A DNA stretch of 64,000 bases from Enhygromyxa salina. Lineage in GTDB: Bacteria > Myxococcota_A > Polyangia > Nannocystales > Nannocystaceae. Within the stretch, counting starts at the first letter, position 1; every line of letters starts with the position of its first letter. Under the pieces are notes generated by a model, which saw only the letters and a list, made by a program, of their open reading frames with translations, was not told the origin of the DNA and made no database searches. The stretch is from positions 21,077 through 85,076 of the forward strand of contig NZ_JMCC02000039.1 of assembly GCF_000737335.2 (NCBI RefSeq). Direction: 5' to 3'. The translations under genes were made by a program, and so were the position numbers. Positions 43,418 through 51,193 of this stretch are shown here, one piece after another.

Positions 43418-44090
43418 GGGGGTGGTTCTCCTTGCGGGCGGGTCGGGGACGGAGGCCGTCAACGACCATATCAGCGAGAATGGCGGCGTAACGCTCGGCC
43501 GAGGTGCCGGGGTGCGCGAAATCCTGGCGCAGCACGGGCGCGAGGTAGTAGAGCGATTGGATCACGTTGATGCGGTCGCGCAGCTCGACGGCGCTCCAGC
43601 GATGGCGACCAGCCACCTCATCGAGCAGGGGCTGCAGGAGGTCTTTGCTCAAGTCACGGCCATCGTCGAGCAGCTCGGGCGGGCACTCGGCGAACAGGCC
43701 CGCCATCTCGTTGTCTTCGAGCAAGCGAAGCATCAGCGGTGAGCGGCTGACCAGCAGCATGCCCGCGATGATCCATTGCTTGAGGCGGTCCGCGGCCGGT
43801 TCGGGGCCCTCCAGGATGGCCGTGAGCTGGGGTACCCACTCCAGCTTTTCGTAGGCGGCGCAGGCGAAGAGCAGATCGATCTTCTTGGGGAAGTAGAGGT
43901 ACAGCGTGCCCTTGGCGACGCCGATCTGCTTCGCTAGCTCATCCATGCTGGTGCCGCGGTAGCCGGAGGTTGCGAACATCTGGCTCGCGGCACTCAGGAT
44001 GGCGACGCGCTTTCGACCCTTCTTGGTGTTCGGGTCGATGTTGCCGACGAACTTCTCGATCGCTTCGGTCAGCTTTTTGGAGATACCCAA
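43389..44090 (-). CDS. TetR-family transcription regulator
   Basis: A 233-residue regulator. The N-terminal helix-turn-helix (ILSAASQMFATSGYRGTSMDELAKQIGVAKGTLYLYFPKKIDLLF) spans ~30-75 and is canonical. The C-terminal ligand domain is alpha-helical with Trp/Leu-rich helices. The start is TTG at 44090, as ATG codons nearby are out of frame. It overlaps the downstream LolA-like gene by 29 bp. It probably represses both the minus-strand operon and the divergent plus-strand FtsX-RND set through the TGGTCA/TGACCA sites in between; this is inference. Confidence 0.9.
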   Translation of the reverse strand: MGISKKLTEAIEKFVGNIDPNTKKGRKRVAILSAASQMFATSGYRGTSMDELAKQIGVAKGTLYLYFPKKIDLLFACAAYEKLEWVPQLTAILEGPEPAADRLKQWIIAGMLLVSRSPLMLRLLEDNEMAGLFAECPPELLDDGRDLSKDLLQPLLDEVAGRHRWSAVELRDRINVIQSLYYLAPVLRQDFAHPGTSAERYAAILADMVVDGLRPRPARKENHPHENVTSLRS

Positions 44091-44192
44091 GACATGACCA
44101 TGGTGTTCGTCTTGGTCAGTTTCGGCAAGGGGACCCTTCTCACAATTCTGAAATTGCGAACTATTGGCCGCTTAGATAGAGATTTGGCCAGA

Positions 44193-44220
44193 GTGGTCAA
44201 CTTCCCGCGATTCTGACCAC
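44193..44220. promoter_or_regulatory. Inverted repeat GTGGTCA-N14-TGACCAC, likely TetR operator
   Basis: A perfect 7-bp inverted repeat in the gap between TetR and the divergent permease gene. Further TGACCA/TGGTCA copies occur at 44095-44100, 44113-44118 and 44273-44278. Arrays of such half-sites around a divergent TetR are typical operators. Confidence 0.55.
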
Positions 44221-44316
44221 AGGGGTCGACACCGTCAAGAACGTGTGGCACGGTGGCTCCGCTGTCCAAAACTGACCATGAACATCCTAGCGGTCAGCGG
44301 TCGAGACAACCGGAGA

Positions 44317-45273
44317 ATGATGACAGGACCCGAGCTCTCGCGGCTGGCATGGCGCAACATCTGGCGGAACCGCCGCCGTACCCTGATCACGCTGTTCAGC
44401 ATCGCGTTCGGCACGCTGCTCGCCGTGCTGCTGACCGGGCTCGGTGACTCGACCTACTCCAAGATGATTGACCACGCGGCGCGGCTTGGCGGCGGCCACG
44501 TGATCGTCCAGCACTCGACCTACCTCGACGCGCCTTCGCTCGAGAAGACGGTCGAGGTCAGCCCGGCGCTCATCAAGGACATCCGCGGGCGGCCGCGGGT
44601 TCGTGCCGCGGTCCCGCGGGTGAGCGGCGGCGCCATGCTCGCGACCAGCACCAACAACGTCGGCGCCGCCGTCATCGGCATTGATCCGACCGGCGAAGAC
44701 GAGACCACGCTGGGCCTCGTCGACTCGATCGTCGAAGGCGAGATGTTCAGCAGCCCCGACGACGAGGGCATCATCCTTGGCAAGTCCCTGGCTGAAAACC
44801 TTGGCGTCACGATGGGTAAAAAGGTGGTCTACACGGTCACCGACAAGTCCGGCGAGATCGCCAGCGGGCTCGCGCGGGTCTCGGGCATCATCGAGACCGG
44901 CGCGATCGAGGTCGATGCGGGGACCTGCCTGCTCCCGATCAACCCGTTGCGCGAGCTGCTGGGCTACGGGCCCGACGAGCACACCCAGATCGCAGTGTTC
45001 CTCGACGACCACCGCGACGCGACACAGGTCGCGCTCGAGATCGACGCAACGCTTGGGGCCAAGCTCGGTGAGGTCAGCGCGACGCTGCCCTGGTATGACG
45101 CCCAGCCGGATCTGGCTGGCTACGTGAGCATGGAGACCAAGGGCACGATCGTGATCGAGGTGATCGTCACGGTCCTGATCGCCGCTGGGATCTTGGCGAC
45201 GGTGGCGGCGGGGCTGTATCCGGCCTACAAGGCTTCTAGCGTTTCGCCGGTCGAGGCCATCCGCACTGTGTGA
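44317..45273 (+). CDS. FtsX-type permease paralogue with internal deletion
   Basis: A 318-residue relative of the permease at 40125-41387 (mostly identical or conserved residues along the shared length). Alignment is continuous up to ...VTVLIAAGI and resumes at LATVAAGLYPAYKASSV, while the paralogue has about 103 residues in between, including two of its four helices. The frame is intact, and the start ATG has GGAG just upstream. It therefore keeps the N-terminal helix, the periplasmic domain and one fused C-terminal helix. It may be inactive in transport or a new form that works with the RND genes; it lies 57 bp upstream of them. ATG 44278 is an alternative start. Confidence 0.85.
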   Translation: MMTGPELSRLAWRNIWRNRRRTLITLFSIAFGTLLAVLLTGLGDSTYSKMIDHAARLGGGHVIVQHSTYLDAPSLEKTVEVSPALIKDIRGRPRVRAAVPRVSGGAMLATSTNNVGAAVIGIDPTGEDETTLGLVDSIVEGEMFSSPDDEGIILGKSLAENLGVTMGKKVVYTVTDKSGEIASGLARVSGIIETGAIEVDAGTCLLPINPLRELLGYGPDEHTQIAVFLDDHRDATQVALEIDATLGAKLGEVSATLPWYDAQPDLAGYVSMETKGTIVIEVIVTVLIAAGILATVAAGLYPAYKASSVSPVEAIRTV

Positions 45274-45330
45274 TCCTTCAACTGCGATCCCAAACTCCAC
45301 GGACTTGGCACCGCGACGATCGAGCTCCCA

Positions 45331-46515
45331 ATGAAAAATCGCTACGTTCCCTCTGGCCTGTTGTGCATGACCTTGCTGTTCGGGTGTGACGCCGAGCCAG
45401 CCGCGGAGCCGACCGAGGCCCCGAGCGCGGTCGTGGAAGTGCGGACCCTCGAGGTCGCGCCTGCAGACTGGAGCGAGACGATCCTCGTATACGGCGCGGT
45501 CGAGTCGATCGAAGAGGTCAGCCTGTCGGCGACACTGGGCGCGACCGCGCTCAGCGTTCACTTTGATGTTGGCGACAAGGTCGAGGTCGGGACACTGCTC
45601 GTAGAGTTCGATCCAGCAGGCCGCCGGACCCAACTCAAGCAGTCCCTCGCAGATCTGAACGCGGCCAAGGCCGCAGCCGCCGACGCCCGCGTGGATCTCG
45701 ACGAAGCTCGCAGCCTCATGCGCGCCGGGGCGATGGCGGGGACCGACGTCGACGCAGCCGAGCGGGCGCTCCGGCGCGCGCAAGAGAGCTACGAGAACGC
45801 GCGCTCCGGCTACAGCTTGGCCCGCACCGACGTCAACGACACCAAGGTTGCGAGCCCCGTCAGCGGCACCGTCAGCGAGCGCTTCGTCGACCCAGGTGAG
45901 ACGGTCTCGTTGGGCGCCTCGCTCGCAACGATCGTCGTGACAGATGCGCTGCGCGTGCGTGCGTACGTCTCGGAGCGCAGGGTCAACCAGGTCCGGGTGG
46001 GCGACCGCGCGATGGTGGAGGTCAGCGGGGTGCCGGGTAAGAGCTTCGAGGCTCGCATCGAGCAGGTTGGGCTGGCCGCGGATCCGCAGACCGGCAACTT
46101 CGAGGTCCGCGTGGCGATCAACGCCGTCGATCCGCTGCTGCGCCCGGGCATGACCGCGCGTGTGTACATTCAGACGCTGCCAGAGACCGACGTGATCGTG
46201 GTCCCGGTGCGCGCGATGGTCGAGCGAGATCGTCGGCGCCTGTTGTTCGTCGAGCGCGAGGGCGTCGCGCACGAGATCGAGCCCTCGGTTGGGCTTGGCA
46301 ACGATCAATTCCTTCCGGTGTACGACGGCCTCGAGATCGGTGATCAGGTCATCGTCGACGGCCTCGAGTATGTCCTGGCCGGCACCCGCGTCCACGCGAC
46401 GGCGACCCAGGACAAAGTGCTGGCTGACAGCGCGACCGCACCACCTGCGGAGGGTGACCCTGGGCCCGCCCAACCCAGTGAAGCCGCCGCGCCTGCCAAG
46501 GACGTCGAGCTGTGA
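45331..46515 (+). CDS. RND efflux periplasmic adaptor (membrane fusion) lipoprotein
   Basis: A 394-residue lipoprotein of the HlyD/AcrA type. The signal MKNRYVPSGLLCMTLLFGC has the lipobox LFGC (Cys 19). The barrel-sandwich/lipoyl half is seen as VSLSATLGATALSVHFDVGDKV and VASPVSGTVSERFVDPGETV. Between them is a ~60-residue alpha hairpin (LKQSLADLNAAKAAAADARVDLDEARS...). The beta-barrel and membrane-proximal domains follow (VNQVRVGDRAMVEVSGV, FEVRVAINAVDPLLRPGMTARVY). The acidic, Ala/Pro tail (~365-394) is unusual. It bridges an inner-membrane RND pump to an outer-membrane exit. The gene overlaps the RND gene by 4 bp (GTGA). Confidence 0.93.
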   Translation: MKNRYVPSGLLCMTLLFGCDAEPAAEPTEAPSAVVEVRTLEVAPADWSETILVYGAVESIEEVSLSATLGATALSVHFDVGDKVEVGTLLVEFDPAGRRTQLKQSLADLNAAKAAAADARVDLDEARSLMRAGAMAGTDVDAAERALRRAQESYENARSGYSLARTDVNDTKVASPVSGTVSERFVDPGETVSLGASLATIVVTDALRVRAYVSERRVNQVRVGDRAMVEVSGVPGKSFEARIEQVGLAADPQTGNFEVRVAINAVDPLLRPGMTARVYIQTLPETDVIVVPVRAMVERDRRRLLFVEREGVAHEIEPSVGLGNDQFLPVYDGLEIGDQVIVDGLEYVLAGTRVHATATQDKVLADSATAPPAEGDPGPAQPSEAAAPAKDVEL

Positions 46516-49500
46516 AAGCGCTGATCCAGTTCTTCGCGTCGCGGTCGCTGCTGGTCAACCTGCTGATGCTCGCCTCGCTGGTGGCGGGGCTGACCGCGGT
46601 TCGCAGCATGAACGCCGAGACCATGCCGAAGATCGACATGGGCATGGTCACGATCACGACCGCGTACCCGGGCGCGGGCCCGGAGGACGTCGAGCTCTCG
46701 GTCACGGATCCAATCGAAGAACAGCTGCGCAGCGTCAAAGGCGTCGACACGATCTCGTCGACCAGCACCGAGGGTATCTCGGTCATCTCCGTCACCCTCG
46801 ATCCTGACATTGAAGACAAGGACAGCGCGGTTCGGGATCTGCGTGAGGCGGCCGATCGCGCCGCGATCGAATTCCCGGATCAGGTGCCCGGCAAGCCAGA
46901 GGTGGTCGAGATCACGACCGACGAGTTTGCGGTGATCGAGCTGCACCTGTCGGGGGCGGTGCCCGAGGAGACGCTGCGGCTCGAGGCCGAGCGGCTCGCG
47001 GACGCGCTCGTCGAGCTCGAGGGGGTCGGGCGGATCAACAAGGTGGGCTACCGAGAGCGCGAGCTGCAGGTCCTGATCGATCCGGTCGCGGTTCAGCGCC
47101 GAGGGCTACGCTATGACGAGATCTCGACCGCGCTGCGAGGTGGCGCGCTGCGATCCTCGGGTGGCTCGATCGAGTCGTTCGTGACCGAGCGCCAGGTCCT
47201 TACCGTCGCTGGCTACGACGAGCCCAGCGACGTGCTCGATGTCATCGTCCGCTCGACCGAGGTCGGCAACAACGTGCGGGTCAGCGACGTCGCGGACGTA
47301 TTTTACGACTTTGAAGAGTGGACCAAGCAGGCCCGCTCGGGCGGCGATCTCGGGATCGTGCTCATGGTCCTCAAACAGGCCGGCTCCGACACGCTCGACA
47401 CCGCCGCGCTGATCCGGGACTTGTGCGACGAGACCAGGCCAGGGCTGCCGCCCGGGGTCAACCTCGAGGTCCTCAACGACACCTCGCGCTTCACCAAGGA
47501 CATGCTTGGGACGCTGGTCAACAACGCCGTGATGGGCGTGATCCTGGTGTTCTTCGTGCTGCTGGCCTTCTTCGACTTTCGGCTCTCGTTCTGGGTCGCG
47601 CTGGGTCTGCCGATCGCCGTCGCGCTGACCTTTGTCGGCATGAACCTGTTCGGGCTCGACCTCGACCTGATGACCTTGATGGCCTTGCTGTTGATGCTGG
47701 GGATGCTGGTCGACGACGCGATCGTCGCGGGTGAGAGCGTGTACCAACACCGCGAGGCGGGGCTCGATCCGCTGCGCGCGGCGATCGATGGCACCAGCGC
47801 CGTGGCGGCGCCGGTGATCACCAGCATCATCACGACCGCGCTGGCGTTCGCGCCGATCCTGTTTCTTGGCGGAATTGAGGGCAAGCTGCTGCGGGCGATC
47901 CCGATCGTCGTCGCGCTGACCCTGGCCAGCTCGCTGATCGAGAGCCAGCTGATGCTGCCCGCTCACCTGTCGCACGGGTCCAAGCCAAGCAAGGCTCGCG
48001 CGTGGTTCACGTGGGTCCGGGCGCGCTACGACGTCCTGGTTGCGCGGCTGGTCAGGCGCCGCTACTTGACCGTGGTTGGCTACTTGATCGTGTTTGGGTT
48101 GCTGGGTTCGTTGGCGTTTAGTCGGGTGCCGTTCAACTTGTTCCCGTCCACGGACTCGGACATGTTCATGATCAAGCTCGAGCTCGAGGAGGGCACGGCG
48201 TTCGAGCGCACGGCCGTCAAAGCCGAGGAGATCGAGGCGCTGATCCGGGCCGAGACGGGTGACGATCTGCTCAGCGTGTCGACCGAGGTTGGCCACCACG
48301 ACTATGGCATCAGCGAGGGGGGCACCCACGCAGCTTGGGCGCTGACCAAGGTCTACCTGCAGCCGTCGGGGGCGCGTGAGCGGACCTCGGCGCAGATTAT
48401 CGAGCCGCTCGAGGCGACCTTTGCGAAGGTCGAGGGCGTCAAGCTGCTCGAGGTCGTCAAGGGCGGGAGCTCGACGACGGCGGGGCAGCCGATTGAGATC
48501 ACGATCTCCGGGCCGACCAACGACCGGCTGCGGGTCGCGGATATCCTGATCGAGAAGATGCGCGCGAACCCGGCCGTGCACGCGGTCGAGTCGAGCTACG
48601 TGCCCGGTAAGCCGGTACTCGAGGTCAGCCTCGATCCCGTGCTGATGTCGGCGCGAGGGCTCCGCGAGTCCGATGTCACCACCGCGATCCGCGTTGCGAT
48701 TGACGGCAGCCACATCGGCGACATCCAGCTGGGTACTGAGAAGGTCGGGTTTCGGATGGCCTTTCAGGATCGGGACCGCGCCAGCCTCGACACCCTGCAA
48801 GGGCTCGTTGTCACCAATCAGGCGGGCGACTCGATCCCGCTCAGCGGTGTGCTCTCGGTTCGCGAGCGGCCCGGGGAGTCGAGCATTCGGCACGTCGATG
48901 GCGACGCGACCGTCACGGTGTTTGGCGACATTGACCGGGCGCTGACGACGGTTGAGAAGATTAACGGGGAGCTGGCGGAGTTTGTGGGGGAAGCGAGGAT
49001 CGAGCAGCAGTATCCCGAGGTTCGGCTGAAGTTTGGTGGGGAACTCGAGCAGCAACAGGCGGCGATGGGTGAGCTCGCGGTGGCGCTTGGGCTGTGCCTG
49101 GGGTTGATCTTCATGGCGCTGGTGGTGCTGTTTGGCTCGCTGACGCAGCCGGTGTTGATCATGATCGTGATTCCGTTTGGGATGGTGGCTTCGGTGATCG
49201 GGTTGATGATTCAGGGGATTGATCTGAGCATTATTGCGATGGTTGGGATGCTGGGGTTGGCGGGGGTGCTTGTTAATGATTCGCTGGTTATGGTGTCGGG
49301 GTTGAACGCGGCGCGGGGGGAGCGGGGGGAGCTGGAGCTGGGGGAGATCTGCGATGGGGCTAGTTTGCGGTTGCGGCCGATTTTGATTACTTCGATTACT
49401 ACTACGGTGGGGTTGTTTCCGACGATCTATGGGTCGACTGGGTCGACGGCGTTTATTGTGCCGATGATCTCTACGATTGCTTGGGGGGTTTTGTTTGGGA

Positions 49501-49586
49501 CGGTTGTTACTCTGGGGTTGTTGCCGGCGTTGTATGCGATTGAGCAGGATGTGCGGCGGGGTGCTGGGCGGGTGTTTCGGCGGTAA
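46512..49586 (+). CDS. RND-superfamily efflux permease
   Basis: A 1024-residue AcrB/HAE1-type proton-driven pump. Typical features are an N-terminal helix, two large periplasmic loops, and helices 2-6 with GMLVDDAIVAGESVYQHREAG (proton relay Asp pair). The second half repeats this with LVNDSLVMVSGLNAARGE, and helices 8-12 end near 1010. Porter-domain motifs such as TAYPGAGPEDVELSVTDPIEEQL are visible. The start is GTG, overlapping the adaptor stop. Over its last ~650 bp the codon third positions shift strongly to T and G, unlike the first part. Confidence 0.95.
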   Translation: MKALIQFFASRSLLVNLLMLASLVAGLTAVRSMNAETMPKIDMGMVTITTAYPGAGPEDVELSVTDPIEEQLRSVKGVDTISSTSTEGISVISVTLDPDIEDKDSAVRDLREAADRAAIEFPDQVPGKPEVVEITTDEFAVIELHLSGAVPEETLRLEAERLADALVELEGVGRINKVGYRERELQVLIDPVAVQRRGLRYDEISTALRGGALRSSGGSIESFVTERQVLTVAGYDEPSDVLDVIVRSTEVGNNVRVSDVADVFYDFEEWTKQARSGGDLGIVLMVLKQAGSDTLDTAALIRDLCDETRPGLPPGVNLEVLNDTSRFTKDMLGTLVNNAVMGVILVFFVLLAFFDFRLSFWVALGLPIAVALTFVGMNLFGLDLDLMTLMALLLMLGMLVDDAIVAGESVYQHREAGLDPLRAAIDGTSAVAAPVITSIITTALAFAPILFLGGIEGKLLRAIPIVVALTLASSLIESQLMLPAHLSHGSKPSKARAWFTWVRARYDVLVARLVRRRYLTVVGYLIVFGLLGSLAFSRVPFNLFPSTDSDMFMIKLELEEGTAFERTAVKAEEIEALIRAETGDDLLSVSTEVGHHDYGISEGGTHAAWALTKVYLQPSGARERTSAQIIEPLEATFAKVEGVKLLEVVKGGSSTTAGQPIEITISGPTNDRLRVADILIEKMRANPAVHAVESSYVPGKPVLEVSLDPVLMSARGLRESDVTTAIRVAIDGSHIGDIQLGTEKVGFRMAFQDRDRASLDTLQGLVVTNQAGDSIPLSGVLSVRERPGESSIRHVDGDATVTVFGDIDRALTTVEKINGELAEFVGEARIEQQYPEVRLKFGGELEQQQAAMGELAVALGLCLGLIFMALVVLFGSLTQPVLIMIVIPFGMVASVIGLMIQGIDLSIIAMVGMLGLAGVLVNDSLVMVSGLNAARGERGELELGEICDGASLRLRPILITSITTTVGLFPTIYGSTGSTAFIVPMISTIAWGVLFGTVVTLGLLPALYAIEQDVRRGAGRVFRR

Positions 49587-49590
49587 CGCA

Positions 49591-49735
49591 CGCATCCGGG
49601 GGAATCCGGGCTGGCCCAAGGGCTCACAAGGGGGAATCCGGGGAATCCCGCATCCGGGGAATCCGGGCTGGGAGTCATTGACGTCCGGGAATCCGGGCTG
49701 GGAGTCATTGACGTCGGCCAGTCCGGCCAAAGCTC
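49591..49735. repeat. Short repeats after the RND gene (family A)
   Basis: Two exact 27-base copies of ATCCGGGCTGGGAGTCATTGACGTC-type units occupy 49661-49690 and 49691-49720, with at least two degenerate copies of CGCATCCGGGGGAATCC around 49591-49606 and 49649-49664. The block lies just downstream of the RND stop codon and upstream (3' side) of the RAYT gene on the other strand. No gene occurs here. Confidence 0.75.
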
Positions 49736-49902
49736 GATCGGGCTTCCGGCCACGCTCGAGTCATAACTTCGCACCCAATTGCGAGTTCAGACGGCCAAGA
49801 ATCCAGGCGATCCACCGCCCAACCCGCGCCTCAACCCCGCCGAACCAATACACGACGACGGGATGGCTCGCGCGACCCCGCCGTCACTCTATCGCTCGCC
49901 CG

Positions 49903-50892
49903 CTACGGAGCCTGCGCCGCCACATTGACGCCCGCGAATCGCCGCAGCCAGTAGGTGCCCGCAGGAAACACCGCCGGCTTCCCCGCAAGCAGCAACGCCC
50001 GCGCCGCCGCGTACTGCCGCTTCCACTCACGATCCCGCCCGACCTCCACCAACACCTGTTGTTTGCTCGAGCCAGCGTGCTGGGGCGCGACCGTAAACCG
50101 CTCTTCGTAGCTCTGCGCCTCGGAATTCCAGCTCTGCTTTTCAAGCTTTCGCAGCCCCATGAACCGTCGCCCGCGTGCGCGCATGCTTCGGTGGATCTCG
50201 ATCTCGCGCTCGCGGACCGCTTCCATCAACTTGGCGTACAGCTCGTCGTCATCGAGCTCGGGAAAGATCGGCGGCCGCGCCAGAGTCAGCGACACTTCCT
50301 TGGGCATGTCGCCGCCCGCGTCAAAGAACCAAGAAGGCCGCTTGAAGGTCCGGGTCTCACCGAAGCGCCAGCCGATCGTGCTGAACCCCGGCCATTGTCG
50401 CGACCACTTGACGAGCCCCGCCTTGACGGGATTGGTCAGCGTGTAGACGAGATCCATCAGCGACTCGTCATCGGTCGGTCGTGCGGTGTCGCAGGGAGCG
50501 TCGCCACTCCAGACGCTGTCGAATCGGCCCAATTGGGTATTGCGGCCGCGGGCGGCCAGACTGTGCAGTTGCTGCTTGAATGGGGCCAGGTTGGCCTCGG
50601 GATCCGTCACGTCTGTGTGGTGATGGTCGGACATCCACAGGCTGGCGTGAACTTGAACCCCGTAGCGGTTGGCGTTGTGCGCGAGGCAATAGCCGATGAA
50701 GTTGGTGAGCTCCGCGGCATTGTTGCCCGGTGCGAACAGCATCAGTCGGCTGATGCAACGCCGGGTGATCTTGTAGCGACGGCCGGCGTAGATCGGCCGG
50801 GCGCGGACGCGTTCGTGGCCACGCGTCGCGCCGTGCGCGCGATTGGCCTCCCGACGGGCGGCGCTGGCTTGTTTCTGCGCGGAGGTGGCCAC
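49903..50892 (-). CDS. REP-associated tyrosine transposase (RAYT)
   Basis: A 329-residue Y1-type (HUH) transposase of the REP-associated family. Evidence: the N-terminal RPIYAGRRYKITRRCISR, the hydrophobic strand RYGVQVHASLWMSDHHHTDV with the HUH metal motif (HHH near residue ~128), and the downstream LVYTLTNPVKAGLVK holding the catalytic Tyr. A helical and then basic C-terminal extension follows to residue 329. RAYTs cleave and move REP/BIME-like repeats and are normally single-copy per repeat family. The start is GTG 50892 (the frame is open further but enters repeat family B, so real translation is unlikely there). Confidence 0.88.
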   Translation of the reverse strand: MATSAQKQASAARREANRAHGATRGHERVRARPIYAGRRYKITRRCISRLMLFAPGNNAAELTNFIGYCLAHNANRYGVQVHASLWMSDHHHTDVTDPEANLAPFKQQLHSLAARGRNTQLGRFDSVWSGDAPCDTARPTDDESLMDLVYTLTNPVKAGLVKWSRQWPGFSTIGWRFGETRTFKRPSWFFDAGGDMPKEVSLTLARPPIFPELDDDELYAKLMEAVREREIEIHRSMRARGRRFMGLRKLEKQSWNSEAQSYEERFTVAPQHAGSSKQQVLVEVGRDREWKRQYAAARALLLAGKPAVFPAGTYWLRRFAGVNVAAQAP

Positions 50893-50944
50893 GCAGAGGT
50901 CATCGGCCCGGGCATGGCCTTGTTGCAGAGCTTCTGACCTTTTT

Positions 50945-51172
50945 TGTGGGGGCAGCCTGGTCTTCGCCTGGTCCGTGGGCGAATTACTGATCCAACGATC
51001 AAATCGACGACTCCGAGTCCGGGGTGCCCGTGCGTGTGGGGGCAGCCTAGTCTTCGCCTGGTCCGTGGGCGAATTACTGATCCAACGACCAAATCGACGA
51101 CTCCGAGTCCGGGTGCCTTCCATACTCTACCGTGATCCAACGACCAAATCGACAACTCCGAGTCCGGGTGCC
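50945..51172. repeat. Direct repeats of ~84 bp upstream of RAYT (family B)
   Basis: Two nearly identical copies (50945-51028 and 51035-51117, period 90 bp) and a third 40-bp partial copy (51133-51172). Shared words include GCCTGGTCCGTGGGCGAATT and AAATCGACGACTCCGAGTCC. Each copy contains the 11-bp palindrome GACTC-C-GAGTC. They lie between the RAYT and addB genes; the third copy ends 20 bp before the addB start. These are candidate REP-type substrates of the neighbouring RAYT, though family A differs in sequence. Confidence 0.8.
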
Positions 51173-51193
51173 CTCTATATACTCCCCCCAACC

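Noticed and set aside
44287..46473. Long minus-strand frame opposite the FtsX paralogue and RND adaptor
   Set aside because: Antisense shadow with His/Arg/Asp-rich low-quality sequence.
47106..49730. Long minus-strand open frame opposite the RND pump
   Set aside because: Composition dominated by Arg, Gln, Pro, His, with no domain. The plus frame is a full RND pump with overlapping start.
50893..51123. N-terminal extension of the RAYT into repeat family B
   Set aside because: The added residues are translations of direct repeats, and GTG 50892 gives a normal RAYT length.
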